Source of the DNA: Medicago truncatula
Lineage: Eukaryota; Streptophyta; Magnoliopsida; Fabales; Fabaceae
Reading direction: 5' to 3'
Assembly (NCBI RefSeq): GCF_003473485.1
Contig: NC_053042.1
Span: forward strand, 17,318,501 to 17,382,500
DNA length: 64,000 nucleotides
This document shows, in pieces, positions 21,405 to 34,067 of the stretch; position 1 is the first letter of the stretch, and each line of letters starts with the position of its first letter. The notes beneath the pieces were generated by a model. That model did not search any database. It had not been told where the DNA came from and saw only the letters and a list, made by a program, of their open reading frames with translations. A program made the position numbers and the translations under genes.

Positions 21405-22870
21405 TGTTGAGATAAATTCCAAGAATCTCTTTTTAAATTGTTTTAATGATAACAAAACATTTAAATTATATTAAAAGAATTCTGAGATCATTTGTTATTT
21501 AACATGTGTTTTAGAGTGTTATTAAAGATAGGCTTAAAACAAACAAATATTTTTTCAAGAACATTCTCGGAACAAAGCTCATCACAATAATCTTGGTATG
21601 CCACGCCAAAGTCAGCTCAAGCAAAGACAAAATAAAAGATCTTGGCTTTTAAGAAGAAGTTATGTGTTAAGGATCCTTATGGAGATATGGAACAAAAGGA
21701 TCAAAGGTTCTATGCTACAAAAGGAACATATTTATTATGATATACCTTCAAAGGAATGAAGAGAAATAAATAAATATATATCCTATGAGAGAACAAAAAG
21801 GACCCATAAGAATTAGACAACACATCAAGAATGAAGTTCCAAAACCAATAAGAAATGGACAACACATCAAAGTAAAGGAATAGATAAAATCCAAATCTCT
21901 TGTACTTGCTTTCTTTGTCTCCAAGGCGTGAGAATTTGACAGCCCAACAAAAGCAATCTTGGTTGCCAACTAGCAAGCAAGAATTCTGCATGGTACTATT
22001 CATGATGTCACACTTTAATACAAGCTGTCCAAAGCAGATTTTTGAGAACGTTCTCAGAATTTCGAGAACAAGTTGCCAAGCAATTTTTCACAAGAATTTT
22101 TCACATTGATGAGTTGGCAAGCTTTCTTTACTCTTCCTCTTATGCCCTCAAGAGCGTGTTTTATTTACTACAGCAAGGGACTCCTTTTATCTATAAATAC
22201 AAGGGCTTGCAAAGAGGAAAGACATTGAGTCATAAAGCAAATATAATTATACTTGATTCTCAAAGCATCAAGAATATTTCATAGGCTCTTTCACCACAAG
22301 GAATAGCAAAAATCCAGCTGCAACTCTTTTACTTGAGTTCTTTACAAAGGCTTCAAACATTATACAACAAAAGCAAAGATATTTGAAAAGGGTCACTAAA
22401 AGTGTTTAGTGATTGTTATTTGTAAAAATCTAGTAAGTGAAACTAGTGCAAAGCCCAAGGGGTAAAAAGAAAGATTTTGTATATATCAAGTAAGTGATCT
22501 AAAAAGAAAAGGAGGAGTTGAGGTTAAGTTTTAACTCAACTACCTAGTGGATAATCTCACAGTATTGTGGGGACTGGACTAACCATATTGGAGAAACCAG
22601 GATAACTTCTTGTGTGTGATTTTTTCTCTCTCAGTCCCCACAGTATTGTGGGGACTGGACTAACCATATTGGAGAAACTAGGATAACTTCTTGTGTGTGA
22701 TTTTTTCTCTCTCTATCTCTTTTACTTTAAAACAATATCACACACTTCACAATATTATTATTTCATCATCTAACGCACTAACCAAATTCCAAATATTTAT
22801 TTGAGAATTTTTATTTGGTAATTTTTATTAGATCACAATTCAAATCCCCCATCTTGTGATATTATTTTAC
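21405..22870 (+). mobile_element. LTR retrotransposon remnant (LTR, copia/SIRE-like)
   Basis: Starts TGTTGAGATAAATTCC and shows several features typical of copia-type LTRs: palindromic GAGAACGTTCTC, a TATA-like CTATAAATAC near 22190, and a terminal region with AATTCAAATCCCCC. No internal gag or pol region follows, so this is a solo or truncated LTR. Near its end an 81-bp unit is tandemly repeated (22558-22638 and 22639-22717). Confidence 0.55.
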
Positions 22871-23495
22871 TTCATTCATAACACTACAAGAATTTTGCAT
22901 AAACTAATCTTATAGGACATAACTCTAAGTGAACAAAGCCTATTGATTCTGATTTTATAGGACATAACTCTAATATGTTCATGTGCAACTGCATAAACTA
23001 ATCTTTCGGTTGGAATAAAATTACATAATCTAAGAGTTTTAATGGTGCTATGCTAGCCGAACTCAAACTGAATAGTTTTGATTAAATTTATATTAAAATA
23101 CATTGTTCATAAGGTCCAGCCTAGTCGGTTAACTCTCATGTTTCCTGCAAAATTCAGTTGTAAGTAAATTGTTCATAAAATTTATTCAAAACATTTGTGT
23201 ATTTTCAAGAATTACCATCCGAGTTTTAACAAGATGAAAATTGACCACAAGTTACATCATCAAGCAAAAAAGATATGAATTTAACAAAATTCCTTCAAAA
23301 CATTTGGGTATTTTCAAGTATAACTTCATCCTAAATTCTACGGAGTAGGATACTCATACTACGAGATGAACCATCGATAACTGGCCACAAATTTCAATAC
23401 CGTCACTTAAACAAACCTCTACGACAGGAATAAGTAAATATCACAACAATAGTTCGTTCGAATTTTCAAATAGATATCCTAAAGAGATGATCTCT
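22871..23495. other. Downstream spacer of the F-box gene, no gene seen
   Basis: AT-rich. The word ATAGGACATAACTCTAA occurs twice (about 22912 and 22959), a small local duplication. Confidence 0.3.
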
Positions 23496-24611
23496 TTAGT
23501 CCTCTTCATAACCAGATAGGTTCCATTCGAACATTTGTAAAAATTTATGAAAATCTATTGGAAGTTTACAATCTTTGATTTGATCATAACACCTTTTCCT
23601 CAAACTTTCACTCAAATCCAAACTAAAACATAATCCTAGGTCAAGCGATTCAAGAAGAGGACATCCATTTAGAATGGCAATTAGAATCCCATCAGATGAG
23701 AGCTTATTTCGAGAAATTTTAAGATGACGTAGTCGAGGCATTGTTTTAGCGACAGCCAAAAACTCGTCATCAGATATTTCTTCCTTATCGAAAGTGAGAT
23801 GACATTCCAGTGATTTCAGAAGAGGACAACAACCACCTACAGCTTCAATAGAATTCTGGGACAGTTTGATGGGATATAAAACTTCAAGCTCCTCTATCAT
23901 CGAAAGTTTCTTCATGCCTCCAATAAATCCTTTTTCTGAAAGGTTATCAGCAGCATCACAAGCTACAAGCCGGATGCAACGCAGGTGACTTGCACTGAGA
24001 AATGTAAATTAAAACATTATTATAACAAAAATAGTAGTCATGATTTTAGATTATTATAACTGCAACTTTGGTGTCATCAACGGCATACAATCATGTATCA
24101 TAGTAAAAAGGTTCGCAGCGTAATTTCAACAACAAACACAATTAAAAATATGTTCAACAATAGAAATAAGTTTATAAAGAAAAATAAAATAGAATCAAAT
24201 ACATGATTAAGCAAAAAGACATTAATACTTGAAAGAGTCTAAGGTTAATCACCAATCAGCTATGTATTTAAAGAGATCATCGGTTAAAAAAAACTCAATA
24301 TCAATCTCTTGAAGTTGACCACAACTTCGCTCAACTGCATAGCGGCAAATCATCTCCAAATCCATATGTAACCATTCCGGATAGTGATAGTGTGAAGACT
24401 TGATCATAGAAATAGTGCGCCACATGAGAGGATCCTTGCAAATATTCCACCATAAAGGGCACACTTGACATACACTTGTGACAATTTCAATAGTATCAAG
24501 CCTCTGGAGAATGTTTATTGCCAAATCTTTTGGTAGTTCAAGCCAATTTGGCTCTGCTGCTGTGCTTTCCCTTTCTACTCCCGTTGATGGAATTGAAGAA
24601 GATGCCGTCAT
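23496..24611 (-). CDS. F-box/LRR protein, SKIP19/FBL23-like (copy 1)
   Basis: Two exons (24253-24611 and 23496-23994, minus strand) join in frame to 285 residues. An F-box lies near residues 23-65 (NWLELPKDLAINILQRLDT, then CPLWWNICKDPLMWRTI). Leucine-rich repeats follow, for example CPLLKSLECHLT, MPRLRHLKIS and CPLLESLDLGLC. In known members the F-box binds SKP1 in an SCF ubiquitin ligase and the repeats hold the substrate. The intron is 258 bp. A paralogue lies 10 kb away on the same strand (34068-35131), with a shared promoter. The substrate is unknown. Confidence 0.9.
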
Positions 24612-24660
24612 GCAAGTGGAACGAGATGGTATTATTTGATCACTCGTTGATGGTATAACC

Positions 24661-24671
24661 TTTTATATAAA
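24661..24671 (-). promoter_or_regulatory. TATA box of F-box copy 1
   Basis: Minus-strand CTTTATATAAAA lies about 50 bp upstream of the start codon. The same sequence context occurs upstream of copy 2. Confidence 0.6.
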
Positions 24672-24884
24672 GAAATCTATTGAAAAGTTTTGAAAGCAAA
24701 ATGTAGTTTCCAATAAACTTTGGAAAAGATAATTCTTATACCATTAACTACATCTTGTATAACGCCTTTATAAACACTAATCAGAGACATCTAAAGGTTT
24801 TGGAATGTGAAATGCCAGGGATAAGTCAATAGCTCCACAAATGACATTTAATACTTTTTATAATGTCCTTTAAAAAAAAATATT

Positions 24885-25110
24885 CTTCCCTCTGCCTCAA
24901 ATTATAAGTAGTTTTGGAAAAAATTGTTCCAAATTATACGTCGCTTTAAAGTAACAATGAAACATTAATATTATTTTTTAATTATTTATTACTCTCACTT
25001 CTTTTAATTTTTTAATTTATCTTTCTCATACTCCCTCCGTCACATAGTAAGAGTCATTTGCAAAAAAATATTGTCAAAAAAAAAAATTGATCAATTTCAT
25101 TTTTCAATGC
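24885..25110. repeat. CTCCCTC-type MITE-like segment, duplicated
   Basis: It contains the widespread plant word CTCCCTCCG and shares its body (AACAATGAAACATTAATATT and ACTCTCACTTCTTTTAATT) with 35415-35580 upstream of F-box copy 2. It marks the upstream limit of the duplicated F-box segment. Confidence 0.5.
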
Positions 25111-25460
25111 AATATTAATTACTTTTTTCAATTATAACTCTAATTAATACTACTTTTACAACTAAATTGATTGAGCTTCAATGGCAAGGAGCTCCTTCCA
25201 AGGACGTACCCGGGGAATACCGTGTTCGGTTCTCAGGGGTAACAACGTTTGACCAGTGCGCATGCCTCTACGCACGAGCCGGATTAGTCACTCACCTTTG
25301 GTGGGTCGGAAACCAGTGCGAAAGCAAAAAAAATATATTCTACTTTATATTTATGATAAATAAGAATGCACAAATACTTAATAAAGACACTCAAACCCAT
25401 TTTTCTCTTCCTTTCACTTATACACTTTTTCTTAATATGTGTCAAATGAGCCAAAAAAAT

Positions 25461-26144
25461 TACACTTATGTACAATTGTACATTAGGAGCTTACTTCCTT
25501 AATTGGTTTTAACACTTGCAATTTCATAATTCTGGTCTATGTTAAAGTCACAAGTGCTGAACTTCGTCTAACTGTGAAATAGATGGCAAGCCATCATAAA
25601 TTGAATGCGGGGTATTTTAGAGAGCTAGCAAAATGACGATCGTTATTGCGAACTCACGCATATAAATTGAGGATCTGAGATTCAAACCCTGATCGTGACG
25701 TCCAACCTAACAATTTTGACATTTTGTCAGTTGAGTTAAGACTTTTAAAGAGCTACTCTCAATAACATTCATTTAATTTTAGAGCTTCTTGAAAAATCAT
25801 CACCTATATGCTACTTTGGTTTAAATTATTGAGTGGAATATTAGGTTGCAAAAAATGTAGGGGAAAATAAGTGTGCTGACTTTTTCATCAAACTGAGAGC
25901 TTTTCAACATAAAATGACTTTTTCTTAATTTATGTGTATGAGTTCGCAATGACGATCGTCATTTTGCTATAAAAAAATAGCTCTCTAAAATACCCCGCAT
26001 TCAATTTATGATGGCTTGCCATCTATTTCACACTTAGACGAAGTTGGGCACTTGTGGCTTTACCATAGACCAGAATTATGAAATTGCAAGTGTTAAAACA
26101 AATGAAGGAAGTAAGCTCCTAATGTACAATCGTACATAAGTGTA
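25461..26144. mobile_element. Long-terminal-inverted-repeat element, 684 bp
   Basis: Arms of about 215 bp (25461-25675 and 25928-26144) are near-identical inverted copies, starting TACACTTATGTAC at each outer end. The only large difference is a short insertion in the right arm. The centre holds a SINE-like B box (about 25675-25700, minus GGGTTTGAATCTC). No transposase is present and no convincing target duplication was found, so the class is undetermined (MULE-like by shape). Confidence 0.7.
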
Positions 26145-26799
26145 GACACCACATAACTGTTGTTTTACTGAGTTAATTATGATTTGAATTATATCGGCTT
26201 TTTATATGTTCCGTCGTTTCAATCTTTTGCAAACAAGGTTAGGGTTCATAAACTAATTCTTGCGCTTTAACCGACTTATAATATATGGCTTTTGCTCAAG
26301 TGTCTTTAATTCATTAGGGACCCCTTGGGTATTAGGGTTAGATATCTCATGAAGTGTAATTCCTTATATGACAATTTAGGAGTCGCACGAGATATTTCAG
26401 TAAAAGGACATGTTCATGGCTTTCATAATTGAGTTATGAAGGTTATGGATATATAATCCGACATCTGTATGAATATTCTTTCTTTAGCAAACCATTGTTT
26501 ATGTAATTCTTAAGTCTTAATTAATAGGTACTTTGAATAAATCCAACAAAGAAGAAAGAGGGAATTTTAGGATTCTCTAATTACAGTTACACATCTGAAT
26601 CACACAAACCTTTCTGTTAAGTTAGGATTGTGGGGTGAACATGTAATGCTGCCATTACCAAAATAGAATTTTTAGGTACTGTAGTAAGAGCCGGAGCTGA
26701 AAATTATTTCGAGGAGCCGATACCATCCTAGTTCTCATTTTCCACAAATTTTTGAAGTACGCTTCGGTGCTGGTGCCTGCTTTTTGCTACGATCAACTT
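26145..26799. other. Intergenic, no gene seen
   Basis: No exon, element end or repeat that I can support. Confidence 0.25.
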
Positions 26800-27500
26800 T
26801 ATCCAAAGCTTACTTCAGCATTATCCAGCGGCAAACAATCACATTATGGCTGTAATTTGACAGCGGCAAACAAAAATCAGGCTTCCATTCATATTCAACT
26901 GCTAATTTGAATGCAAACCCATCTCTTTCAACCACAATTTCATCTAATATACATCGAGAAAAATCAGCATCCACTAAAACCCTCGCATAGTGACCGAAGA
27001 TTTTATTTTGATTAGCAGAGTCAATAATTAAAGGAGTGCTAATTGCTCTAGCAATTTCACTAAGAATCTGAATACTCCAATCCTCTTGAGGTAATTCCAA
27101 CAATAGAATTCATACATGTGTATGAGTTTACCTTTGGGAGTATGTGTTAAAGTCCTTGTCCATTTTGAGAGTTGAACCAAACCTGGTTTCATATTGATTG
27201 TACCTTGTTACCAAACTTCCCTAAGATCCTCAATTGATCCAAATGTAAATTCGAAGAAACCCTTGCCATGTGAGATCAGGCGCCAATGATGAACTGTTTT
27301 TCAAGTTTTTAATAACTTCAAAGAGACTGACTTTGTTGTATATCGTTTATCTCCTTTGCTAAGCATGAATCTTCCGTGAAATTTTCGCTGACAATCCTTC
27401 AAATTATTTTCATACTCATGTTGAGTTATCTTGATACAAAGGGAATCACCTTTAACTTCCAGAAGAGGAAGTGACTCATTCTATCCAACATCAACATTCT
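26800..27500 (-). pseudogene. DUF4283 / LINE ORF1-type remnant
   Basis: The best-preserved part (26810-27103, minus) reads LPQEDWSIQILSEIARAI, FGHYARVLVDADFS, IVVERDGFAFKLAVEYE and HNVIVCRW. This matches the DUF4283 domain and the region before the zinc knuckle, but the knuckle cysteines are mostly lost. More eroded coding-like sequence continues upstream to about 27500. It is a fragment of a plant LINE or related element. Confidence 0.65.
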
Positions 27501-27599
27501 AAACAACCTGGACAAAAGATTTTGTGGCTAATGCTACCATGGTCGAGGACCTTTAATCAACCATAGCAGCACACCAATCCAAGAAACAACTATAATTTA

Positions 27600-27955
27600 G
27601 GCTTAAATGATCCCTTAACTTGATTTCAAGTGTCGGTTTGGTCCCATAAATAATAAAAGGTCCATTTAGGTCCCTTAACTTTATTTAAATTATCAGTTTG
27701 GTTCTGTTAATTTAATTCAAAAAAGCGTTAAGTTTAGGGACTAAACTAATACTAATTAAATAAAATAAGGGACAAAACTAATACTATTAAAATAAGTTAA
27801 GAGACCAAAATTTAACGTTCTTTTGAATTAAATTGACATAAAGGATCAAACTGATGCTTTAAATAAAGTTAAGGGACCTAAACATAATTTTTATTACTTA
27901 TGGGACCAAACCGATACTTGAAATCAAGTCAAAGGATCAAAAGAGCATTTAAGCT
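27600..27955. mobile_element. MULE-type foldback MITE, 356 bp, 9-bp TSD
   Basis: Flanked by a perfect 9-bp duplication TATAATTTA (27591-27599 and 27956-27964). Nearly the whole element is an imperfect palindrome: left end GGCTTAAATGATCCC, and right end reverse complement AGCTTAAATGCTC. Both arms contain CGGTTTGGTCCCATAA-like sequence. It is non-coding. Confidence 0.85.
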
Positions 27956-28253
27956 TATAATTTATCAGCACTAAATGAAAGGTTGCTTTGAAATAAAAAA
28001 TTATCTGCTTGGAAAAATCCTTGGTGGCGACTATCAACAATTGTTTGAACGAATTGAAAGCCCCGCAAAAATTGATATAAAATTCAGCACCACAATTCCC
28101 AAACGGTGGAAGCGTGCGACGGATCCAAATTTTTTGAATAGTGGGAGCACCATATATAAAAATTTATAGTATTATATCCTGGAAACGTTAAATGATTTTA
28201 TTCATTTTCAATATCAATAAAATATCTCTTTCTCGCTATATATATATATATAA

Positions 28254-28898
28254 GGATAGGATCAAATAACACCAAGGTGTCAAATTAAATTTGACACTAA
28301 ATCCTAACCATTAATCCACTTTAATCTGACGTCTCTCATCAAATCATTAAATGCTCACATGTTTGAACAAATAATCCAAATTTTAATTTTAGAAATAATT
28401 TATTCCTTCTTTTCTTGATTAATTACTTACCGTTTTCATTATATTTTGCCATTTGATTTCTCCTACTAATTTTTTTTGGAGATTCTATTTTTTACTAATC
28501 TTTGTATCGGGTGTTCTAGCATTTGTGTTTTGCTTTCGCTTAATAGCATATGTTCTTTTTAATTTTTTGGTGCAGTCATTCAATAATTATCTCTGGTGCT
28601 CTTTATAAATCAATTTCTTTGGGTTCATATAAGAAAAATAAAAATAAAAAAGGTTTCTAAAAAAAACAAGGATGACGGGGAATAGTGTAAATAAATCATA
28701 ATAATACCATAGAGAATTTTTGGTAAATAATTAATCAAGAGAAGAAAGAAAAATTGTTTCTAAAATTAAAATTTGGATAATTTGATCAAGCATGTGAGCA
28801 TTTAATGAATTGATGATAGACGTTGGATTAAAGTTGAATTAATGGTTATGATTTGGTGTCAAATTTAATTTGACACCATGATGTCATTTGATCCTATC

Positions 28899-28899
<1 letters not shown>
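28254..28899. mobile_element. TIR element set in AT microsatellite, 646 bp
   Basis: The ends are GGATAGGATCAAATAACACC and its inverted counterpart (right end GATCCTATCC). Inverted arms of about 190 bp share TGTCAAATTAAATTTGACA and GCTCACATG. Both flanks are (AT)n, so the target duplication cannot be read. Confidence 0.65.

Positions 28900-28901
<2 letters not shown>

Positions 28902-28961
<60 letters not shown>
28902..28961. repeat. (AT)n microsatellite
   Basis: About 30 uninterrupted AT units between two TIR elements. Confidence 0.95.
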
Positions 28962-28962
<1 letters not shown>

Positions 28963-28964
<2 letters not shown>

Positions 28965-29239
28965 ATTTGCTAGAACACACCCATTAGTTTTTATGTGGGA
29001 GTGTTTTAGCAAGATATAACTAAAAATTTAATAAATACACCTTAAGGTGTATGTTGCTATAACACACCTTCTAAAAAAACAAGTGGGTGTGTTATAGCAA
29101 ATCATATAGGCATTTGCTAGAATACACTCACTTATTTTTTAGAAGGAGTATTTTAGCAAGTGAATAACTAAAAAGTGGTTAAATACACCTTAAGGTGTAG
29201 CTTTGCTAAAACACTCCAACATATGTGTTCTAGCAAATC

Positions 29240-29240
<1 letters not shown>
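28963..29240. mobile_element. Second TIR element in AT microsatellite, 278 bp
   Basis: The ends are GGATTTGCTAGAACACA and its inverted partner TGTTCTAGCAAATCC. The element contains two related units: the word TTTGCTAGAA recurs at 29113, and ATACACCTTAAGGTGTA occurs in each half. This suggests nested or tandem insertion. Confidence 0.6.

Positions 29241-29320
<80 letters not shown>
29241..29320. repeat. (AT)n-(TG)n compound microsatellite
   Basis: About 25 AT units run directly into about 15 TG units. Confidence 0.9.
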
Positions 29321-29323
<3 letters not shown>

Positions 29324-30761
29324 AATCATTTAACCAGTCATCTTCTATTCGACTTTGCATTCGATTTTTTATAATATTCATATTATCAAGAATTGATTTG
29401 AGATACAAATGATGATAGGTGTGGACCAAGAGAGAAGAAATTTTTGATAAGCCAACACAACATACAACATACATCGGTCCCTGGTGGAAGCAAACCCTTT
29501 GAAGGATGTGGATACAATGGACATCACACCAACAACTGAATTTTTTAGCATGTACACCATCCGGTCACAAATATAAGCAAAAAAACAGTGATATAAAACC
29601 TGTTAAAACAAAAGAGATTCTACATTGACAAATGCACCTGTCAAAATACATAGCTTCAACATTCTTAACAATTTTGGTTGAATTAAACAGAGCATGCCAT
29701 TCTTTTTACCACTTTTTATTCTCAAAAATACCATTGTTTGTTCAATATAACAACAAAATACAAAATTCACTTAATTTAACGTTAAATTAAATAAACATAA
29801 ATAAACCCAAATATTTAATTCTAAAATTAACAAATTAGCATACATCAGATTGTGATAGATTGAATACCTGGAGAAATGGAATTAGGTCAGCAAAATCAAT
29901 GTTTTTTCATGGGTTAAAACCAACAAATCGAGATGCAGAGGATTTTGAGATCTGGATTTGATGCGAGATGAATATGAATATGTTCACTCTCGACTCATGG
30001 TCTCGTGGTGGTTTACGGAAGGTGGCCGGAGCTTGAGTCGATGAGGATGAAAAAGAGCAGAGCATCGACTGGGAGAGGAGAAGAGCAGCATCGACTGGGA
30101 AAGGAGAGGAGAAGAGAAGAGCAGAGCATTGACTGGGAGAGGAGAGGAGAAGTGACTGGGAGAGAATGAGAGAGAAAAGCCGTGTTTTTTTTTTGGTTAA
30201 GAGGCATTGAGCGTGTGATATAAGGATAACGGGAATGTAATGCATTGGAACCGCATCATAGACTATATTTGTCATTTACAATGTTACTTTTAACTTTACA
30301 TGGGAACTGCTTTATACACAACCATATAAATGTGCATGAGAAATATGTAATGCTTTAAATGGCATATAGTGAAGGGATTTGAAAATGGCATTAAGTGAGG
30401 TATTAGCAAAATTTTCCCGCTCAAAACATAGGATTAGGGTTTTAGATGTTTTGTTTACATTGTAGTTTAGGATTAGATGATAAGGATAAGGATAAGGATG
30501 GGCACTCATGCTAATGGAAGAACCCTAGCATAGCGTTTTTTGTTGCCGAGTTATTTCCATTACCCTTCAAAATGCTCCACGAGTAGTCTCCATTTCACAC
30601 AAGTCAATACACAACTTTAATTATTAATATGTATAACTGTTTATACTAAATCAATTTAAAAATTGATATTTTAGAAATATACTAGAGAAATCGAATAACT
30701 AACATTTAACTTTATATATTAGTAAGAAAATACGATCAGAGTAGGTTATATGAATAGAAAA
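29321..30761. other. Intergenic with short tandem repeats
   Basis: No gene seen. Around 30056-30170 a unit of roughly 30 bp built on GCATCGACTGGGAGAGGAG is repeated about four times imperfectly. Around 30478-30500 GATAAG is repeated four times. The reading frame over 29907-30275 is explained by these repeats. Confidence 0.4.
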
Positions 30762-31859
30762 GGCTTAATTGCTATTTTTGTCCCTTAACTAATTTTTTGG
30801 TATTGCTTTGGTCCTATAATTAATAAAAAGTCTGTTTGAGTCCTTTAAATATGTCTTCGTTACATAAATTGGTCCCTTCCGTTAATTTTATTAAAAAAAT
30901 GTTAACTCAAGCACACATGTCATTTTCGCATTGGTTGGAATTTATATTCATCTTCAACAAATCTTCATAAACCTTCATACAACCCCAGAAGAAGAAAAAA
31001 AATTTACCTTTATCATTTGATTATTTTTTTCTCTTTTTCTTCATCTTCTTCCATCATCTTTTCATCATCATCAAAAACATCTTCATCAATAAAATTTTCA
31101 AGAAATACAAAAAATCAAAATAAAATAAAATTAAGTCTTATTCTTTAATGACTACACCATCAACACACTTATTCTTTATTGTATTTGCCTATCAAAACCA
31201 TTCAGTAACAATAGGCAAACTTTCTCAATCACAACCATGCAATCTCATCATCAAGGTTATGAACACCAATTATATGTTTTGTTGTTGTTCTTGTCTTGAA
31301 CTCCAATTTTCATTATTTGTTGACTTTTAACACAAACGCGCAAACACAAAGCCAATATCAGCGTGCATCACAAAACCAACACACATCACACACAAATCTT
31401 CATTAACATTTTTTTTCTTCAAATTTCAACATTCTTCCAATCTTTATTTGTTGTTCCTCTTCTTTCTTCCTCTTTGTTTCTGTTCTCTTCTTCCAATCTT
31501 TCATAAAAAAACTCATTTTTGAATGCCAATCATTCATCATCAATATCAATCCTTTCAAATTTCAATCTAAACCCATTTTTGGATCTAATCTAAATTCTTC
31601 CAAATCCCAATCTAAACCCATTTTGTTGTTGTTGTTGGGGAGTAAATTTGGACCAGATTTATTGTGTTGTGTTGTGTTGTTGTTGCAACATGATTTTTTT
31701 TTCTCTACAGATTGAACCAAAAAGAAGGAAATTTTCTGCAGATTTAAGTGAACAACAAAACTCATCAGATAAAACTTTACATTTATCATATGAAATCCAA
31801 ATCTAAACCCTTTATCATGGTGATGGGTTTAGATAAGAAAATGAGTTTTTGTGAAGGAT

Positions 31860-31890
<31 letters not shown>

Positions 31891-32236
31891 GGTTTTAGAT
31901 TGAATTTGAAAATGAGTTTTTTTTCTCCATTTTCTGTTTCCATGCTTAAGAATCAATTTGTTTTCTTCCAATATCAATTTCAAGGTTTGATTTTTTTTTT
32001 TCCTTTAGTTTTTTGTTTTGCTGGTTTTTTTCATGAAGGTTGATGAGGAAGAAGAGGAAGAAGTTTAATGAAGGTGATGACTTGTACAAACCCTAACAGT
32101 TTTTTAATAAAATTGACGGAAGGGACCAGTTTATGTAACGGAGACATATTTAAAGGACTCAAATGAACTTTTTATTAATTATGAGACCAAATCGATACCA
32201 AAAAATTAGTTAAGGAACGAAAATAACAATTAAGCC
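30762..32236. mobile_element. MULE-type non-autonomous element, 1475 bp, 9-bp TSD
   Basis: Perfect 9-bp duplication AATAGAAAA (30753-30761 and 32237-32245). Terminal inverted repeats of about 140 bp begin GGCTTAATTG and contain the inner words GGTCCCTTCCGT (left) and ACGGAAGGGACC (right). The interior holds low-complexity sequence, including a (GAT)n run at 31859-31889, and no transposase. Confidence 0.85.
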
Positions 32237-32583
32237 AATAGAAAATATGGTTAATAATTCAACTTTTGTTTTAAAATAAACATATACTACGATACTTCAG
32301 CAAGAAATACTTGATTGGTCATAGCTCCAAATAAAAATTACTTGGATACAAATAAAACTACATTTTTAGAAAAAAAATTCATTACTTAACTAATTACATT
32401 ACTTTTTAATAAAAATTTACTTCATTTGGTGCTTAACCAATGCTCCGGGGCACTGGTTAACATTCTCCAAATTCCTTTCACTTTAACTAAAACCTAAATA
32501 TTGTGTCCAAATATTGAATTCACACAAAACTTCCTCTACTTCGGGAACAAAAACAGAAAATGATAATCCATTTGATTAATAAA

Positions 32584-33995
32584 GGCTTATTAGATCGTTT
32601 GGTCTTTTAATTAATTTCATGTTTTCATTTTGGTCCCACAATTAATAAAAATGGTGTTTTAGTCCCTCATCTTTTCCTCCGTTTGCCAAATAAATGCTGA
32701 CTGTTAACTTTAACTCTAAATGTTTATGATGGACCAACCTTAAAAGTGGTCCATCATAGACCTTATTAATTTTGTTAATTTTAACCCTTCGATCTATTTA
32801 TCATAAAAGGGACCATTAGATCTTCATCTTCATAAAATATAGCTAAAGATATGAAATACCTAAAATATCCCTAATGAAAAATAAAAAATTCCAATTTATT
32901 TTATCCTCTTCTTCTCCAGCGATTACAACCTTCTTCTCCATCCTTCTTTTCCAGTCTTCATCAACACAACACAACACACAACATGACAACCCACAACAAC
33001 AACAATTTATCTGTTCCCCTTCACCGCTAAACAATAATTTGTTTTAGGGTTATAACATGAAGCAGATTATGATGTAGATTTCTGGAAATTTCATAATTGA
33101 AGTTGGGTTTTTGCAATTTAAACACAGTACATACGATCTTAGCAATTGATTTGTTGTTTCTGGTTTGCTTTTATGTGATTTTTCAATTTAGGGTTTCACG
33201 ATTTTGGAGTTCCTGTTTCTGGATTTTGCGATTTGAAGAACAAGGAAGAAGAAGATGATTTTATTTTCTGGGTTGGGTTTCTGTCTGCTATTTGCTTTCT
33301 TCTTTCTTGTCTTTTGCAATTCTTTTTGAAGAAGAGGAACAGATAAATGGGTTATGAGTGTGGGATGAAGGATTCAACAGTGTTGGGAGAAATGGGTTTG
33401 AGATGAAGTGATGAAGGTTTGATAAAGAATTTTCTGGATTTGTTGTTGTCGTTGGATTAACATCGATGATTTGTTGCTGGATTGTTGGGATGCTGTGTTG
33501 TTCTTGGTGTATTGTTGTGTTATTCAATGAGAAATGGAGTGTAGAAGAATAGAGCAGATCAAATTGTGTTATTGTATTTTTGTGTTGTTGTTGATTTTGA
33601 TGATTTGAATATTTTTATGGGTTTTGTGAAGTTCTTTGATGAGTGTTGATGGATGTGAGTTGAAGATGATGAAGATTTATAAGGTAGAAAGAAGATGAAG
33701 AAAAGGAAAAACATTTAGGTGTTGGTGGTACATCGTAATATAAAATAGACCTGCGTAATACAATGGTTCTCTTTTAAAAGAAAAAACAAACGGTTGAAAT
33801 TAAAATAATTAATAGGATCTATGGTGGACCACTCTTAAAGTTGGTCCACCATATACATCATTTGGGGTTAAACTTAACCATCGGAATTTATTTGATAAAC
33901 GGAAGAAAATGTAAGGGACTAAAACGTCATTTTTATTAATTGTGGGACCAAAATGAAAATAAGAAATTAAATAAGGGACCGAACAATATTGAACC
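32584..33995. mobile_element. Related long-TIR element, about 1.4 kb
   Basis: Inverted arms of roughly 220 bp share ATTTTGGTCCCACAATTAAT and GGACCA-rich sequence with opposite orientation at the right end. The left end GGCTTATTAG and right end reverse complement GGTTCAATATTG resemble the preceding element. No matching 9-bp flanks were found, so the ends may be rearranged or chimeric. Confidence 0.6.
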
Positions 33996-34067
33996 TCTCA
34001 TGAAGATAGTATGAGAATACAAGTACTCTGGTTAAAAAATGAATAGGCTTCCATGACTTCAACAAAA

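Noticed and set aside
25167-25502. 111-codon frame with Cys/Arg-rich start
   Set aside because: The first 50 codons look like a GC-rich interspersed repeat tail and the rest is AT-rich. No domain is recognisable, and the frame ends inside a TIR element.
29907-30275. 122-codon Ser/Leu-rich minus frame
   Set aside because: Explained by imperfect tandem repeats at 30056-30170; no family resemblance.
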